A DNA stretch of 6,733 nt from an uncultured Collinsella sp. (GTDB lineage: Bacteria; Actinomycetota; Coriobacteriia; Coriobacteriales; Coriobacteriaceae). The stretch spans positions 1 to 6,733 of the forward strand of contig CATWID010000080.1 of NCBI GenBank assembly GCA_958350755.1, in the 5' to 3' direction. Positions 1 through 5,680 of this stretch are shown here, piece by piece. Position numbers and translations under genes: made by a program. Below the pieces are notes generated by a model. It was not told where the DNA came from, searched no databases, and saw only the letters and a program-made list of their open reading frames with translations. Each line of letters begins with the position of its first letter. The stretch's first letter is position 1.

Positions 1-572
1 TTGCAGTCGGGGCTGCCGCAACCGACCTCCTCGCCCATGTCAAAGTAGATCTCGGAGCACGGACCGCAGGGGCCGGTGGGGCCAGCGGCCCAGAAGTTGT
101 CGTCCTCGCCCAGGCGGGAGATGTGATCCTCGGCAACGCCCAGAGAGCGCCACACGTCGTGGGTCTCGTCGTCTTCGGTAAAGACGGTGAAGTACAGGCG
201 GTCGAGCGGCAGCTTGAACTCCTTGGTAATGAGCTCAAAGGCCCAAGCGCAGGCCTGCTGCTTGGAGACGCCGCCAAAGGAGAAGTCGCCGAGCATCTCG
301 AAGAAGGACAGGTGACGGCCGTCTTCGCCGATGCAATCGATGTCGTTGGTGCGGACGCACTTCTGGCAGGAGATCGCGCCGATCTCCTTCATGGTCTTCT
401 TGCCCTGGTAGTACTCCTTAAACTGGTTCATACCGGCGTTGGCAAGCAGCAGCGAAGGGTCGTCGGGGACGAGGGACGAAGAAGGATAGAGCTTAAGACC
501 GCGCTCCTCAAAGAAGTTGAGGAACTTAGAGCGGATCTCGGCCGTAGTCATTGACGGGTAGTCAGCACTCAT
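1..572 (-). CDS. alaS: Alanyl-tRNA synthetase, N-terminal part (cut by window edge)
   Basis: Class II aminoacyl-tRNA synthetase that charges tRNA(Ala) with alanine in the cytoplasm. About 190 residues are visible, all from the catalytic domain. Reading the minus strand from 572 gives MSADYPSMTTAEIRSKFLNF, then the family hallmarks GMNQFKEYYQG, CQKCVRTNDID, the class II motif 2 region RHLSFFEMLGDFSFG, and NFWAAGPTGPCGPCSEIYFD. The visible part ends in GCGSPDC, the start of the Cys-containing segment common in Gram-positive AlaRS. Complete enzymes are about 870-890 residues, so roughly 80% lies to the left of the window. The ATG at 570-572 is chosen because GAGGAG (582-587) lies 9 nt upstream; an internal ATG at 549-551 has no comparable site. 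The gene has its own promoter and a terminator insulating it from upstream transcription. The reading frame shows no defect. Identity is essentially certain. Confidence 0.97.
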   Translation of the reverse strand, partial: MSADYPSMTTAEIRSKFLNFFEERGLKLYPSSSLVPDDPSLLLANAGMNQFKEYYQGKKTMKEIGAISCQKCVRTNDIDCIGEDGRHLSFFEMLGDFSFGGVSKQQACAWAFELITKEFKLPLDRLYFTVFTEDDETHDVWRSLGVAEDHISRLGEDDNFWAAGPTGPCGPCSEIYFDMGEEVGCGSPDC

Positions 573-618
573 AGAGGGAATCTCCTCGGTTTCACATCGA
601 AACAGTTCAAACGTAACG

Positions 619-646
619 ATATTACCATCCCACCGCGCCTGTGCAA
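619..646 (-). promoter_or_regulatory. Probable alaS promoter (-35/-10)
   Basis: On the minus strand TTGCAC (641-646) and TAATAT (619-624) are separated by 16 nt. These resemble the housekeeping -35 and -10 boxes (TTGACA, TATAAT). Transcription would start near 612, giving a leader of about 40 nt with GAGGAG at 582-587. The -35 box overlaps the last bases of the U-tract of the terminator just upstream, a compact terminator-promoter arrangement. The leader is too short for a T-box. No experimental start is known to me. Confidence 0.5.
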
Positions 647-673
647 AAAAGAGGGCCGCCAAACAGCGACCCT
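645..673 (-). terminator. Intrinsic terminator upstream of alaS
   Basis: Read on the minus strand, the arms AGGGTCGC and GCGGCCCT form an 8-bp stem with one G-U wobble (652-659 with 666-673) around a 6-nt loop TGTTTG. A C and then six T follow (645-650). In plus-strand RNA the wobble becomes a C-A mismatch and no T-run follows, so the signal works leftward only. It would stop minus-strand transcripts arriving from the gene ending at 1013, after they have crossed the opposing gene at 767-1006, and so protect alaS from read-through. A conditional attenuator role for alaS is possible but less likely, given a promoter-like pair just downstream. Confidence 0.72.
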
Positions 674-711
674 ACAGCGAAAGTGCACGTTATTTAGTAC
701 TGTGCGATCCT

Positions 712-744
712 TTGAAAAAGGGCTGCTGTAGAATTACATATAAG
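712..744 (+). promoter_or_regulatory. Weak candidate promoter for the small membrane protein gene
   Basis: TTGAAA at 712-717 is a fair -35 box. At 17-nt spacing it meets only TACATA (735-740). Better -10 matches lie nearby but at poor spacing: TAGAAT (729-734, 11 nt) and TATAAG (739-744, 21 nt). Some promoter in this AT-rich patch is likely, because the gene at 767 is the only plus-strand gene here and starts about 25-50 nt downstream. I cannot say which hexamers are used. Confidence 0.3.
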
Positions 745-752
745 AGTCACCC

Positions 753-760
753 GGAAGGAG
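753..760 (+). promoter_or_regulatory. Strong ribosome binding site for the 767-1006 gene
   Basis: GGAAGGAG lies 6 nt before the ATG at 767. It is the main sign that the short plus-strand frame at 767-1006 is translated. It also decides between that frame and an overlapping frame that opens at 712 without any such site. Confidence 0.75.
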
Positions 761-766
761 CGATCG

Positions 767-1006
767 ATGAAAAGCAAACGATTTTTCCTCAATGCACTTC
801 TGTTAGCGGCACTTTTAACGCTTTTGGCTTTCACCTGCTGGTACGCAAACCAACCAGCATTTGGCTACGTGTTGTATGCAGTAATGTCCGGCGATAAGGC
901 TTATTACACTCTACGTGCAATTGACATTCTCTTTTTCTATGTTGCCGGCCCCTTATCAATCGCTCTGCTCGCGTTTCTTGTCATTTACAACTTCAAGAAA
1001 CGTTAA
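767..1006 (+). CDS. Small two-helix membrane protein, function unknown
   Basis: A 79-residue hypothetical protein that I do not recognise. It starts MKSKRFF, has a hydrophobic segment at about residues 6-26 (leucine- and alanine-rich), a short polar loop around 40-50 (SGDKAYY), a second hydrophobic segment at about 51-74, and ends in the basic tail NFKKR. Positive charge at both ends predicts both termini in the cytoplasm and the loop outside. The first segment could instead be a signal peptide, but no clear cleavage site follows. A strong GGAAGGAG site sits 6 nt before the ATG. GC is about 44% by hand count over 781-1000, against about 62% in a sample of the sigma gene, which points to recent acquisition or relaxed selection. 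It is the only plus-strand gene here. Its stop codon is 6 nt from the stop of the convergent permease gene, with no clear plus-strand terminator between them. It could be an orphan, a small regulatory membrane peptide or a remnant. Confidence 0.75.
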   Translation: MKSKRFFLNALLLAALLTLLAFTCWYANQPAFGYVLYAVMSGDKAYYTLRAIDILFFYVAGPLSIALLAFLVIYNFKKR

Positions 1007-1012
1007 TAGGAC

Positions 1013-2425
1013 CTATTTAGAATCCGAGTCGTCCATGGAGCCGTCGATGCCGGTTTTGGTATCGTCGTCCGTGTTGGAGTCATCGTCCTTGGCAAAGGGG
1101 TTCTTGAAGAAGCCCGTGGCATCGGGCTGCAGGCCAGAGAGCTTAATCCAGGGATTATCAAACTCGGGCTTGGGCATGGCCTTGGCCTCGGGCGCAGTCT
1201 CGTTGCCGATGAGCTCGGACTCGTAAATGAAGGTGTCATCGCCGAGCGCATCGTAGGCGGCGACCGGGTTGCCATCGGCATCGCGGTACGGCGTGCCCTT
1301 AAACACGGCGCCGTCATAAGCCACAAGCTGGCGGCCGGTCTCATTCTCGAAGTAGTACACGAAGATACCCTTGAGGGCCGCACACAGCGGGATGGCAATA
1401 ATCATGCCGATGGGGCCCATGAGTGCCGAGCCAATAACGAGCGCCGTGAGGCTCATGATGGGATGCACCTGCACCGAGCTCTGCATGACCTTGGGCGAAA
1501 TCACGTTATCGGTAACGTTTTGCGCGACCATCGTCACGACGAGCGTCCACAACGCCAACATGGGGCTGAACATGAAACCGAGCACCGTGGCGATTGCTGC
1601 GCTCACCCAGGGACCGACGACCGGAACCAAATGCATGATGCCGGTAAAGATAGCCATGAGCGCCGCATACGGATGGCCGATGATAATAAAACCGATAAAA
1701 GCGAGGAAACCACCGCAGATGGACGTCACGACCATACCGCGCATGTAGCCGCCGACAGAGCGAGAAAGGATGGCGACCATAAAGCGGTACGAGGTCTCCT
1801 TCTCCTGACCGATGATGGTGCAAATCTCGTGGTGCATGCGAGGGTAGTCGCAGGCCATCCAGTACGCAAGCACCAGACCAAGGAAGAGCACGAACAACTG
1901 CGAGGCCGTATTGGTGATGAGCGGGAACACACCGCGGCCAAGCTCGGCAGCGATCTGAGACACGTACTTCGATGCCACGGTAACAAGCGACGAAAGATTA
2001 TCGTCCAGATACTCCTTGAGCGGCGTGTTGTTAAGCGTCTTGGCATGCGAGATCATCTCGTTGAGGTCGCCACCCGCAACACGAAGCTGCTCAGGCAGGC
2101 GGCTCAGGACTTCCATGATCTGACCAAAGAGAATCGGCGACAAGATACAAACGACACCGACGAGCACGGCAACAACAACAATTAGCGCGATAAGCGAACC
2201 GATGCCGCGATTCACGCCATGGTGCTCGAGCCAGTTGGTGATCGGGGACATCACAAAAGCAATGATGGAGCCGACGGCAAGAAACTCAATAACCGGTGCC
2301 AGGATGCCCATAAGGTTAAAGATGACAGCGGCGATGACAATGCAGCCGACAACAGCCCAAATGCGAAGCGTCAGAATGCGGGTGTCGCGCAGCACGCGAT
2401 CGGTTTGTTGGGGGTGCTCACTCAT
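1013..2425 (-). CDS. AI-2E family transporter / UPF0118 permease
   Basis: A 470-residue polytopic inner-membrane protein of the AI-2E transporter family (PF01594, UPF0118). The family is named after an E. coli protein linked to autoinducer-2 export. Other members act in Na+/H+ exchange or have no known substrate, so the name does not prove the cargo. Hydrophobic segments lie near residues 20-60 and 75-100. A long amphipathic stretch at about 101-165 separates them from more segments near 170-190, 230-250, 252-300 and 322-357. Conserved features include HLVPVVGPWVSA (265-276), NVISPKVM (307-314) and GPIGMIIAIPL (337-347). Residues from about 362 form a hydrophilic cytoplasmic tail ending in a very acidic stretch (446-470, many D). 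The start ATG overlaps the sigma factor stop as ATGA, which indicates translational coupling; GGAG at 2439-2442 is 13 nt upstream. Last gene of the four-gene unit. Confidence 0.95.
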   Translation of the reverse strand: MSEHPQQTDRVLRDTRILTLRIWAVVGCIVIAAVIFNLMGILAPVIEFLAVGSIIAFVMSPITNWLEHHGVNRGIGSLIALIVVVAVLVGVVCILSPILFGQIMEVLSRLPEQLRVAGGDLNEMISHAKTLNNTPLKEYLDDNLSSLVTVASKYVSQIAAELGRGVFPLITNTASQLFVLFLGLVLAYWMACDYPRMHHEICTIIGQEKETSYRFMVAILSRSVGGYMRGMVVTSICGGFLAFIGFIIIGHPYAALMAIFTGIMHLVPVVGPWVSAAIATVLGFMFSPMLALWTLVVTMVAQNVTDNVISPKVMQSSVQVHPIMSLTALVIGSALMGPIGMIIAIPLCAALKGIFVYYFENETGRQLVAYDGAVFKGTPYRDADGNPVAAYDALGDDTFIYESELIGNETAPEAKAMPKPEFDNPWIKLSGLQPDATGFFKNPFAKDDDSNTDDDTKTGIDGSMDDSDSK

Positions 2426-3213
2426 GAACGAATCATCACTCCGTCGGGGTCGATCTTGTCCTGAATCTTCTTAAGCGTGCGGCGCAGCAGACGCGAAACC
2501 TGCACCTGAGAAATACCCAGCTTCTTGGCGATCTCGATCTGGGTCATGCCCTTCACAAAGCGCAGCTCGATCACCTCGCGCTCGCGCGGCGAGAAATCGC
2601 GAATGGCTTCCTCGATCACCAGGCGGTCATCGGTAAAGTCGAGCTCGTTGTCGTCGTCGGCGTAACGGTCGAGAATCGAGGGGGCATCGTCGGAATCGGA
2701 CGCACCGGGGGCCTCGATGGGCACCGAGGTGTAGGCCGAGGACGACTCCATGGCTTCGAGCACCTCGTCGACGGTCACGTCCAGGTATTCGGCGATTTCC
2801 TCAACCTTGGGCGAACGCTGCAGCTCGTTGGTGAGCTTATCGGTAGCCTGGTTGACCTTGGCCGAGAGCTCCTGCAAACGACGGGGCACGCGCACGCTCC
2901 AGCCCTTGTCGCGGAAGTGGCGCTTAATCTCGCCCAAGATGGTGGGCGTGGCAAACGTCGTGAACTCGAGTCCGCGCTCAGGATCAAAGCGATCGATAGC
3001 CTTGAGCAAGCCCAAGTACCCGACCTGCAAAAGGTCATCGAGCGGCTCGCCGCGGTTCTTAAATTTGTTGGCAAGAAACCTTACCAGGTTCATATGGGAC
3101 ATGACGAGCTGCTCGCGAGCATCCGGATCGCCGGTCTCCTTATAACGACGAAACAGCTCGCGGGTTTTCTCCTTGTCCCAAGCGGTCTTGCCGCTCCGGG
3201 AACGTTCGGTCAT
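2422..3213 (-). CDS. SigB/SigF/SigG-family RNA polymerase sigma factor
   Basis: A 263-residue group 3 sigma-70 factor, which directs RNA polymerase to an alternative promoter set, usually general stress or sporulation genes. Region 2 spans about 17-107, with LDDLLQVGYLGLLKAIDRFD (58-77) and FTTFATPTILGEIKRHFRDK (84-103). Region 3 follows from VPRRLQEL (109-116) to about 190, including an acidic linker (172-190). Region 4 is about 200-253, with SPREREVIELRF (208-219) and a helix-turn-helix at MTQIEIAKKLGISQVQVSR (223-241). Length and motifs match SigB/SigF rather than the housekeeping sigma, which would be longer with a region 1.1. The start ATG lies 1 nt after the stop of the anti-sigma gene (TAATATG), preceded by AAGGCGG 9 nt upstream. 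Anti-sigma gene directly before sigma gene is the usual rsbW-sigB order. The exact orthologue cannot be named, so no symbol is given. The frame is intact. Confidence 0.96.
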   Translation of the reverse strand: MTERSRSGKTAWDKEKTRELFRRYKETGDPDAREQLVMSHMNLVRFLANKFKNRGEPLDDLLQVGYLGLLKAIDRFDPERGLEFTTFATPTILGEIKRHFRDKGWSVRVPRRLQELSAKVNQATDKLTNELQRSPKVEEIAEYLDVTVDEVLEAMESSSAYTSVPIEAPGASDSDDAPSILDRYADDDNELDFTDDRLVIEEAIRDFSPREREVIELRFVKGMTQIEIAKKLGISQVQVSRLLRRTLKKIQDKIDPDGVMIRS

Positions 3214-3214
3214 A

Positions 3215-3592
3215 TTAGATATCCGCCTTGAGGTCGAGGGAAAGCGTTAGGGGCGCCGCAGTCTTTTCGTAGGAATCGCACACGCTTGCAAGAATGAGCT
3301 CGGCATACACAGCAGCCTGGTCATCCTCGTCGACGGTGGCCTGTTCCCCAAAGGTAAAGGTCATGCCGACGTGAGATTCGTCCACATCGAAATTGATCGT
3401 GATGTCGTCGCAGTCGACCGCGGTGCACCCAAAGATGAAGGCTTCCTCGGCAGCCATGCGGATATCCTCGATGCGATCGACGGACATAGAGCACAGGGCG
3501 CCGACGTTGGCGGCCGTCATGCGCACCAAGCGCGCGAGACGAGGATCACCGGCAACGCTCAGCGTGATGGGGCAGGTTGCTTCACTACTCAT
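3215..3592 (-). CDS. RsbW/SpoIIAB-like anti-sigma protein with degenerate ATP site
   Basis: A 125-residue protein that I assign to the GHKL anti-sigma fold (RsbW/SpoIIAB type), which holds its cognate sigma factor inactive. The N-terminal half fits RsbW well: RLARLVRMTAANVG (18-31), then a spacer and RIEDIRMAAEEA (40-51), matching the RsbW segment around IEDLKIAVSEA. The N-box Asn is missing: family EAxxN reads EAFIF (50-54). The G1 box (D-x-G-x-G type) and the Gly-rich G2 box are also absent; the matching places read FTFGEQA (79-85) and DQAAVYAELILASV (91-104). Sigma binding may remain, while ATP binding and kinase activity look lost. The true start is the ATG at 3590-3592, with GAGGAG 7 nt upstream; the frame stays open upstream to 3706 but only inside the previous gene. 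It overlaps that gene by 8 nt and ends 1 nt before the sigma gene. Fold assignment rests on the N-terminal half and on position. Confidence 0.85.
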   Translation of the reverse strand: MSSEATCPITLSVAGDPRLARLVRMTAANVGALCSMSVDRIEDIRMAAEEAFIFGCTAVDCDDITINFDVDESHVGMTFTFGEQATVDEDDQAAVYAELILASVCDSYEKTAAPLTLSLDLKADI

Positions 3593-4175
3593 CGCAGGAC
3601 TCCTCGGAGGTCTCGGCAGGCGTATAGGTGTAATACTGAGCAGGCTTGGCTGCGGGCTTCTGAACATCATCGTCGTCAGCAGCGGCCTCGTCCCCGGCTT
3701 CGCCAATTAGGACGCGCTCAGTCGGCTGCTCGGCTTCGGCGGCAGCGGAAAGTTTGCGCTCGGCGTCGGCTGCGGGGGCTTTCACCTTATTAAAGAGCTT
3801 CTGAACGGCACCAGCCGCAGAATCAGTCACGCTCGATACGGCATTACTGGCCTCGGCCATGCTGCCCGTAACCTCGGAAATGTCGCGAACGACCGCCTCA
3901 ACCTCAACGAGGTTAGACGTCAGAGCATCAACGGCAGTCTTGCTCGACTTGAGGAGCGGCTCCATCTGGGCAAGTGCCGGCGTAAGCTCGTCAACGGCGC
4001 CATCAAGCTTTGCCACCACGGGCTGCGCCTCGGCAATCGTATTGTTGAGGTCGGTTACCGTCTTGTCGAGCGAATCAACGACGGTGCGGGTCTTGCGCAG
4101 CGTGAGCGCGAGCTCGACAACAGCCCACACGCCGGCAACGGCGAGCACCAGCAGGGCGATTTGAATGGGACTCAT
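3585..4175 (-). CDS. DUF948-like membrane-anchored helical protein
   Basis: A 196-residue protein with one N-terminal membrane segment (IQIALLVLAVAGVWAVVELA, 4-23) followed by basic LRKTR (26-30). A long amphipathic helical region (about 31-130) repeats hydrophobic positions, as in VVDSLDKTVTDLNNTI (32-47) and AVDELTPALAQMEPLL (60-75). It is followed by an Ala/Glu/Asp-rich tail with DDDD (167-170) and YYTYTP (181-186). This layout resembles the DUF948 family, which includes Bacillus YtxG, a general stress protein of the SigB regulon; the assignment is by architecture, not by a diagnostic motif. The basic residues after the helix suggest the bulk is cytoplasmic, but the reverse cannot be excluded. 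GGGAGG (4181-4186) precedes the ATG by 5 nt. First gene of the stress unit; it overlaps the anti-sigma gene by 8 nt, so the two are probably coupled. A link to sigma control is an inference from position. Confidence 0.85.
   Translation of the reverse strand: MSPIQIALLVLAVAGVWAVVELALTLRKTRTVVDSLDKTVTDLNNTIAEAQPVVAKLDGAVDELTPALAQMEPLLKSSKTAVDALTSNLVEVEAVVRDISEVTGSMAEASNAVSSVTDSAAGAVQKLFNKVKAPAADAERKLSAAAEAEQPTERVLIGEAGDEAAADDDDVQKPAAKPAQYYTYTPAETSEESCDE
3600..3605 (-). promoter_or_regulatory. Ribosome binding site deciding the anti-sigma start
   Basis: GAGGAG on the minus strand, 7 nt before the ATG at 3590-3592. It lies inside the 3' end of the upstream gene and fixes the start of the anti-sigma protein at 125 residues. 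The alternative 163-residue reading would begin at 3706, inside the neighbour. Confidence 0.8.
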
Positions 4176-4213
4176 ACAAGCCTCCCAAAGGAATCGAAAT
4201 ACAGACGCTGTTC

Positions 4214-4244
4214 ATGGTACCCCAAAGGGGACCGAACATGCCAA
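4214..4244 (-). promoter_or_regulatory. Candidate promoter with internal inverted repeat, before the sigma operon
   Basis: In the 100-nt gap between the rarA stop and the DUF948-like gene, the minus strand reads TTGGCA (4239-4244) and, 19 nt on, TACCAT (4214-4219), a loose housekeeping-type pair with long spacing. Between and partly over them is an inverted repeat, on the plus strand GGTACCCC-AAA-GGGGACC (4216-4233). Its CCCC/GGGG core is extended by GGT/ACC with one bulged A. No T-run follows in either direction, so it is not an intrinsic terminator. It could be an operator or a leader hairpin. The operon needs a promoter and this gap is the natural place, but the hexamers are uncertain. Confidence 0.32.
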
Positions 4245-4275
4245 GCGTGAGATCCTGGGACAAAATAATCAGCAG

Positions 4276-5625
4276 TTACTTCGGTGCATTCCCGCTGCGG
4301 TCGCGTTCGCTTTGCTCTACGCGCCATTCTTCCCAACCGCGGCCGGCAGGCTGCCAAAATGCACCGCGTTCTAAGCCTTCGGGCAAATAGCGCTGGTCGA
4401 CCCAGCCTTCGGGATAATCGTGCGGATACTTATACACACCGTATTCATCGCTGCCCGGGCGATGGCGATCGCGTAGATAACTCGGCACCTCGCGAAGCCC
4501 ACTAGAATGGATATCGGCCAGCGCCGCATCGATTGAAGCCTCACACGCGTTGGATTTAGGCGCCAAGCACACATAGAGTGCAGCCTGAGCAAGGTTAATG
4601 CGGCACTCGGGATAGCCAATGACCTCGGCAGACTTAAACGCGGCATGCGCCACCAAAAGCGCCTGCGGATCGGCGTTGCCAACATCCTCAGAAGCCTGAA
4701 TCATAATACGGCGTGCAATAAACTTAGGATCCTCCCCTGCATCGATCATGCGCGCGAGCCAATAAATGGTGGCATCGGGGTCGCTGCCGCGCATGGACTT
4801 AATGAACGCACTGATAATGTCGTAGTGCATGTCACCGTTTTTGTCATACGAAAACCCACGGCGCGGATTGGCAATCTTTACGTCATCCACGGTGATGGGA
4901 TAGCGCTCCCCCGCCGCCGGCGCTGGCGTCCCTTCGGTATCGGGACGCGTGACGGCAATCTCGCTCGCCAGCTCAAGTGTCGTCAGGGCCGAGCGTGCAT
5001 CACCCGCAGCCAGCGTACAAATGGTCTTGACCGTATCCTCATCGGCCGAGAACTTGCCGCCCAAACCCTGCGGCGCCTCGAGCGCACGCTCAATAAGCGT
5101 GGCGATATCCTCGTCTTTGAGGTGCTCAAGCTCCACCACGCGACCACGCGAGAGCAATGCCGAGTTGACCTCAAAGTACGGGTTTTCCGTCGTGGCGCCA
5201 ATCATAATGACGGTGCGGTTCTCGACCGCATGCAGCAGGGCATCTTGCTGCGACTTCGAAAAGCGATGGATCTCATCGATAAACAGAATGGTGCGGCGGT
5301 CGTAGGTGTTCAGACGGGTCTTAGCCTCATCGATTACGCGGCGCAGGTCCTTCACAGTGCCCGTCACGGCGCTGACCTCAACAAACTCGCTCTTGGTATG
5401 GTTGGCGATAATGTGGGCCAGCGTCGTCTTACCCGTACCGGCCGGCCCGTACAGAATCACGCTCGAAAGCACGTCGTGCTCGATCGCGGCACGCAACCAT
5501 GAGCCCTTACCGACGGCCTTTTGCTGGCCCACATAATCGTCGAGCGAATTGGGGCGCATGCGCACCGCAAGCGGCGCATTCTGAAAGGAACGCTCGCGCG
5601 TCGAAGCAGAAAAAAGGTCGTCCAT
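4276..5625 (-). CDS. rarA: Replication-associated recombination protein A (RarA/MgsA, AAA+ ATPase)
   Basis: RarA (MgsA; Mgs1/WRNIP1 in eukaryotes) is a tetrameric clamp-loader-like AAA+ ATPase that acts at stalled forks and single-strand gaps with SSB. From the ATG at 5625 it is 449 residues, normal for the family. It shows PLAVRMRPNSLDDYVGQ (18-34), Walker A GPAGTGKT (60-67), Walker B ILFIDE (113-118), sensor 1 GATTENP (143-149), a probable Arg finger in LLSRGRV, sensor 2 GDARSAL (208-214) and the C-terminal oligomerisation part with DPKFIARRIMIQASEDVGNA (299-318) and APKSNA. A low-complexity stretch near 228-240 (TEGTPAPAAGE) looks like a linker insertion. The start is uncertain: an ATG at 5631, an ATG at 5640 and a TTG at 5643 are in frame, and none has a strong ribosome site. 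I chose MDDLF because it begins next to the conserved region. It lies 60 nt after the dGTPase gene and has its own -10 box with an SOS-like palindrome. Confidence 0.96.
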   Translation of the reverse strand: MDDLFSASTRERSFQNAPLAVRMRPNSLDDYVGQQKAVGKGSWLRAAIEHDVLSSVILYGPAGTGKTTLAHIIANHTKSEFVEVSAVTGTVKDLRRVIDEAKTRLNTYDRRTILFIDEIHRFSKSQQDALLHAVENRTVIMIGATTENPYFEVNSALLSRGRVVELEHLKDEDIATLIERALEAPQGLGGKFSADEDTVKTICTLAAGDARSALTTLELASEIAVTRPDTEGTPAPAAGERYPITVDDVKIANPRRGFSYDKNGDMHYDIISAFIKSMRGSDPDATIYWLARMIDAGEDPKFIARRIMIQASEDVGNADPQALLVAHAAFKSAEVIGYPECRINLAQAALYVCLAPKSNACEASIDAALADIHSSGLREVPSYLRDRHRPGSDEYGVYKYPHDYPEGWVDQRYLPEGLERGAFWQPAGRGWEEWRVEQSERDRSGNAPK

Positions 5626-5664
5626 AGCCATCCCGTGCATCAATCAAAAACGTTTTCCACAAAC

Positions 5665-5670
5665 AGTATA
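5665..5670 (-). promoter_or_regulatory. Probable -10 element of a rarA promoter
   Basis: TATACT on the minus strand matches the -10 consensus at 5 of 6 positions and lies 39 nt before the chosen rarA ATG. No good -35 hexamer is seen at 16-18 nt spacing; that place (about 5687-5694) is occupied by the palindrome at 5681-5696. A weak -35 overlapped by an operator fits a regulated promoter. Transcription from the dGTPase gene may also read into rarA. Confidence 0.5.
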
Positions 5671-5680
5671 CCGAATAAAT

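Noticed and set aside
573..720. T-box riboswitch before alaS
   Set aside because: The conserved AGGGUGGNACCGCG-type antiterminator sequence is absent on the minus strand, and the probable promoter lies downstream of the terminator.
1005..1017. Palindrome AATAGG-A-CCTATT between the two convergent stop codons, as a bidirectional terminator
   Set aside because: One-base centre, AT-rich arms and no T-run on either side. It could not form a stable hairpin.
1045..1064. Plus-strand hairpin CGATGCC/GGTATCG as a terminator for the small gene
   Set aside because: A 7-bp stem with a 6-nt loop exists, but TCGTCG follows instead of a U-tract, and the site is inside the permease coding sequence.
1463..2185. 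Plus-strand open frame of 240 codons opposite the permease gene
   Set aside because: Very His/Asp/Arg-rich, with no recognisable domain. It is the antisense of hydrophobic codons of the AI-2E family gene.
3593..3706. N-terminal extension of the anti-sigma frame to a 163-residue protein
   Set aside because: The extra 38 residues are Pro/Arg-rich and lie wholly inside the DUF948-like gene. A strong GAGGAG sits right before the internal ATG at 3590-3592.
4214..4260. Classical SigB-type promoter (GTTT, 13-17 nt, GGGTAT) for autoregulation
   Set aside because: GGGTAC is present on the minus strand, but no GTTT-like -35 occurs at the right distance. I kept only the weaker statement in the findings.
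4645..5502. Plus-strand open frame of 285 codons opposite rarA
   Set aside because: It is a shadow of a conserved AAA+ gene in GC-rich DNA. It shows no family motifs and has an Arg/His-rich composition typical of antisense frames.
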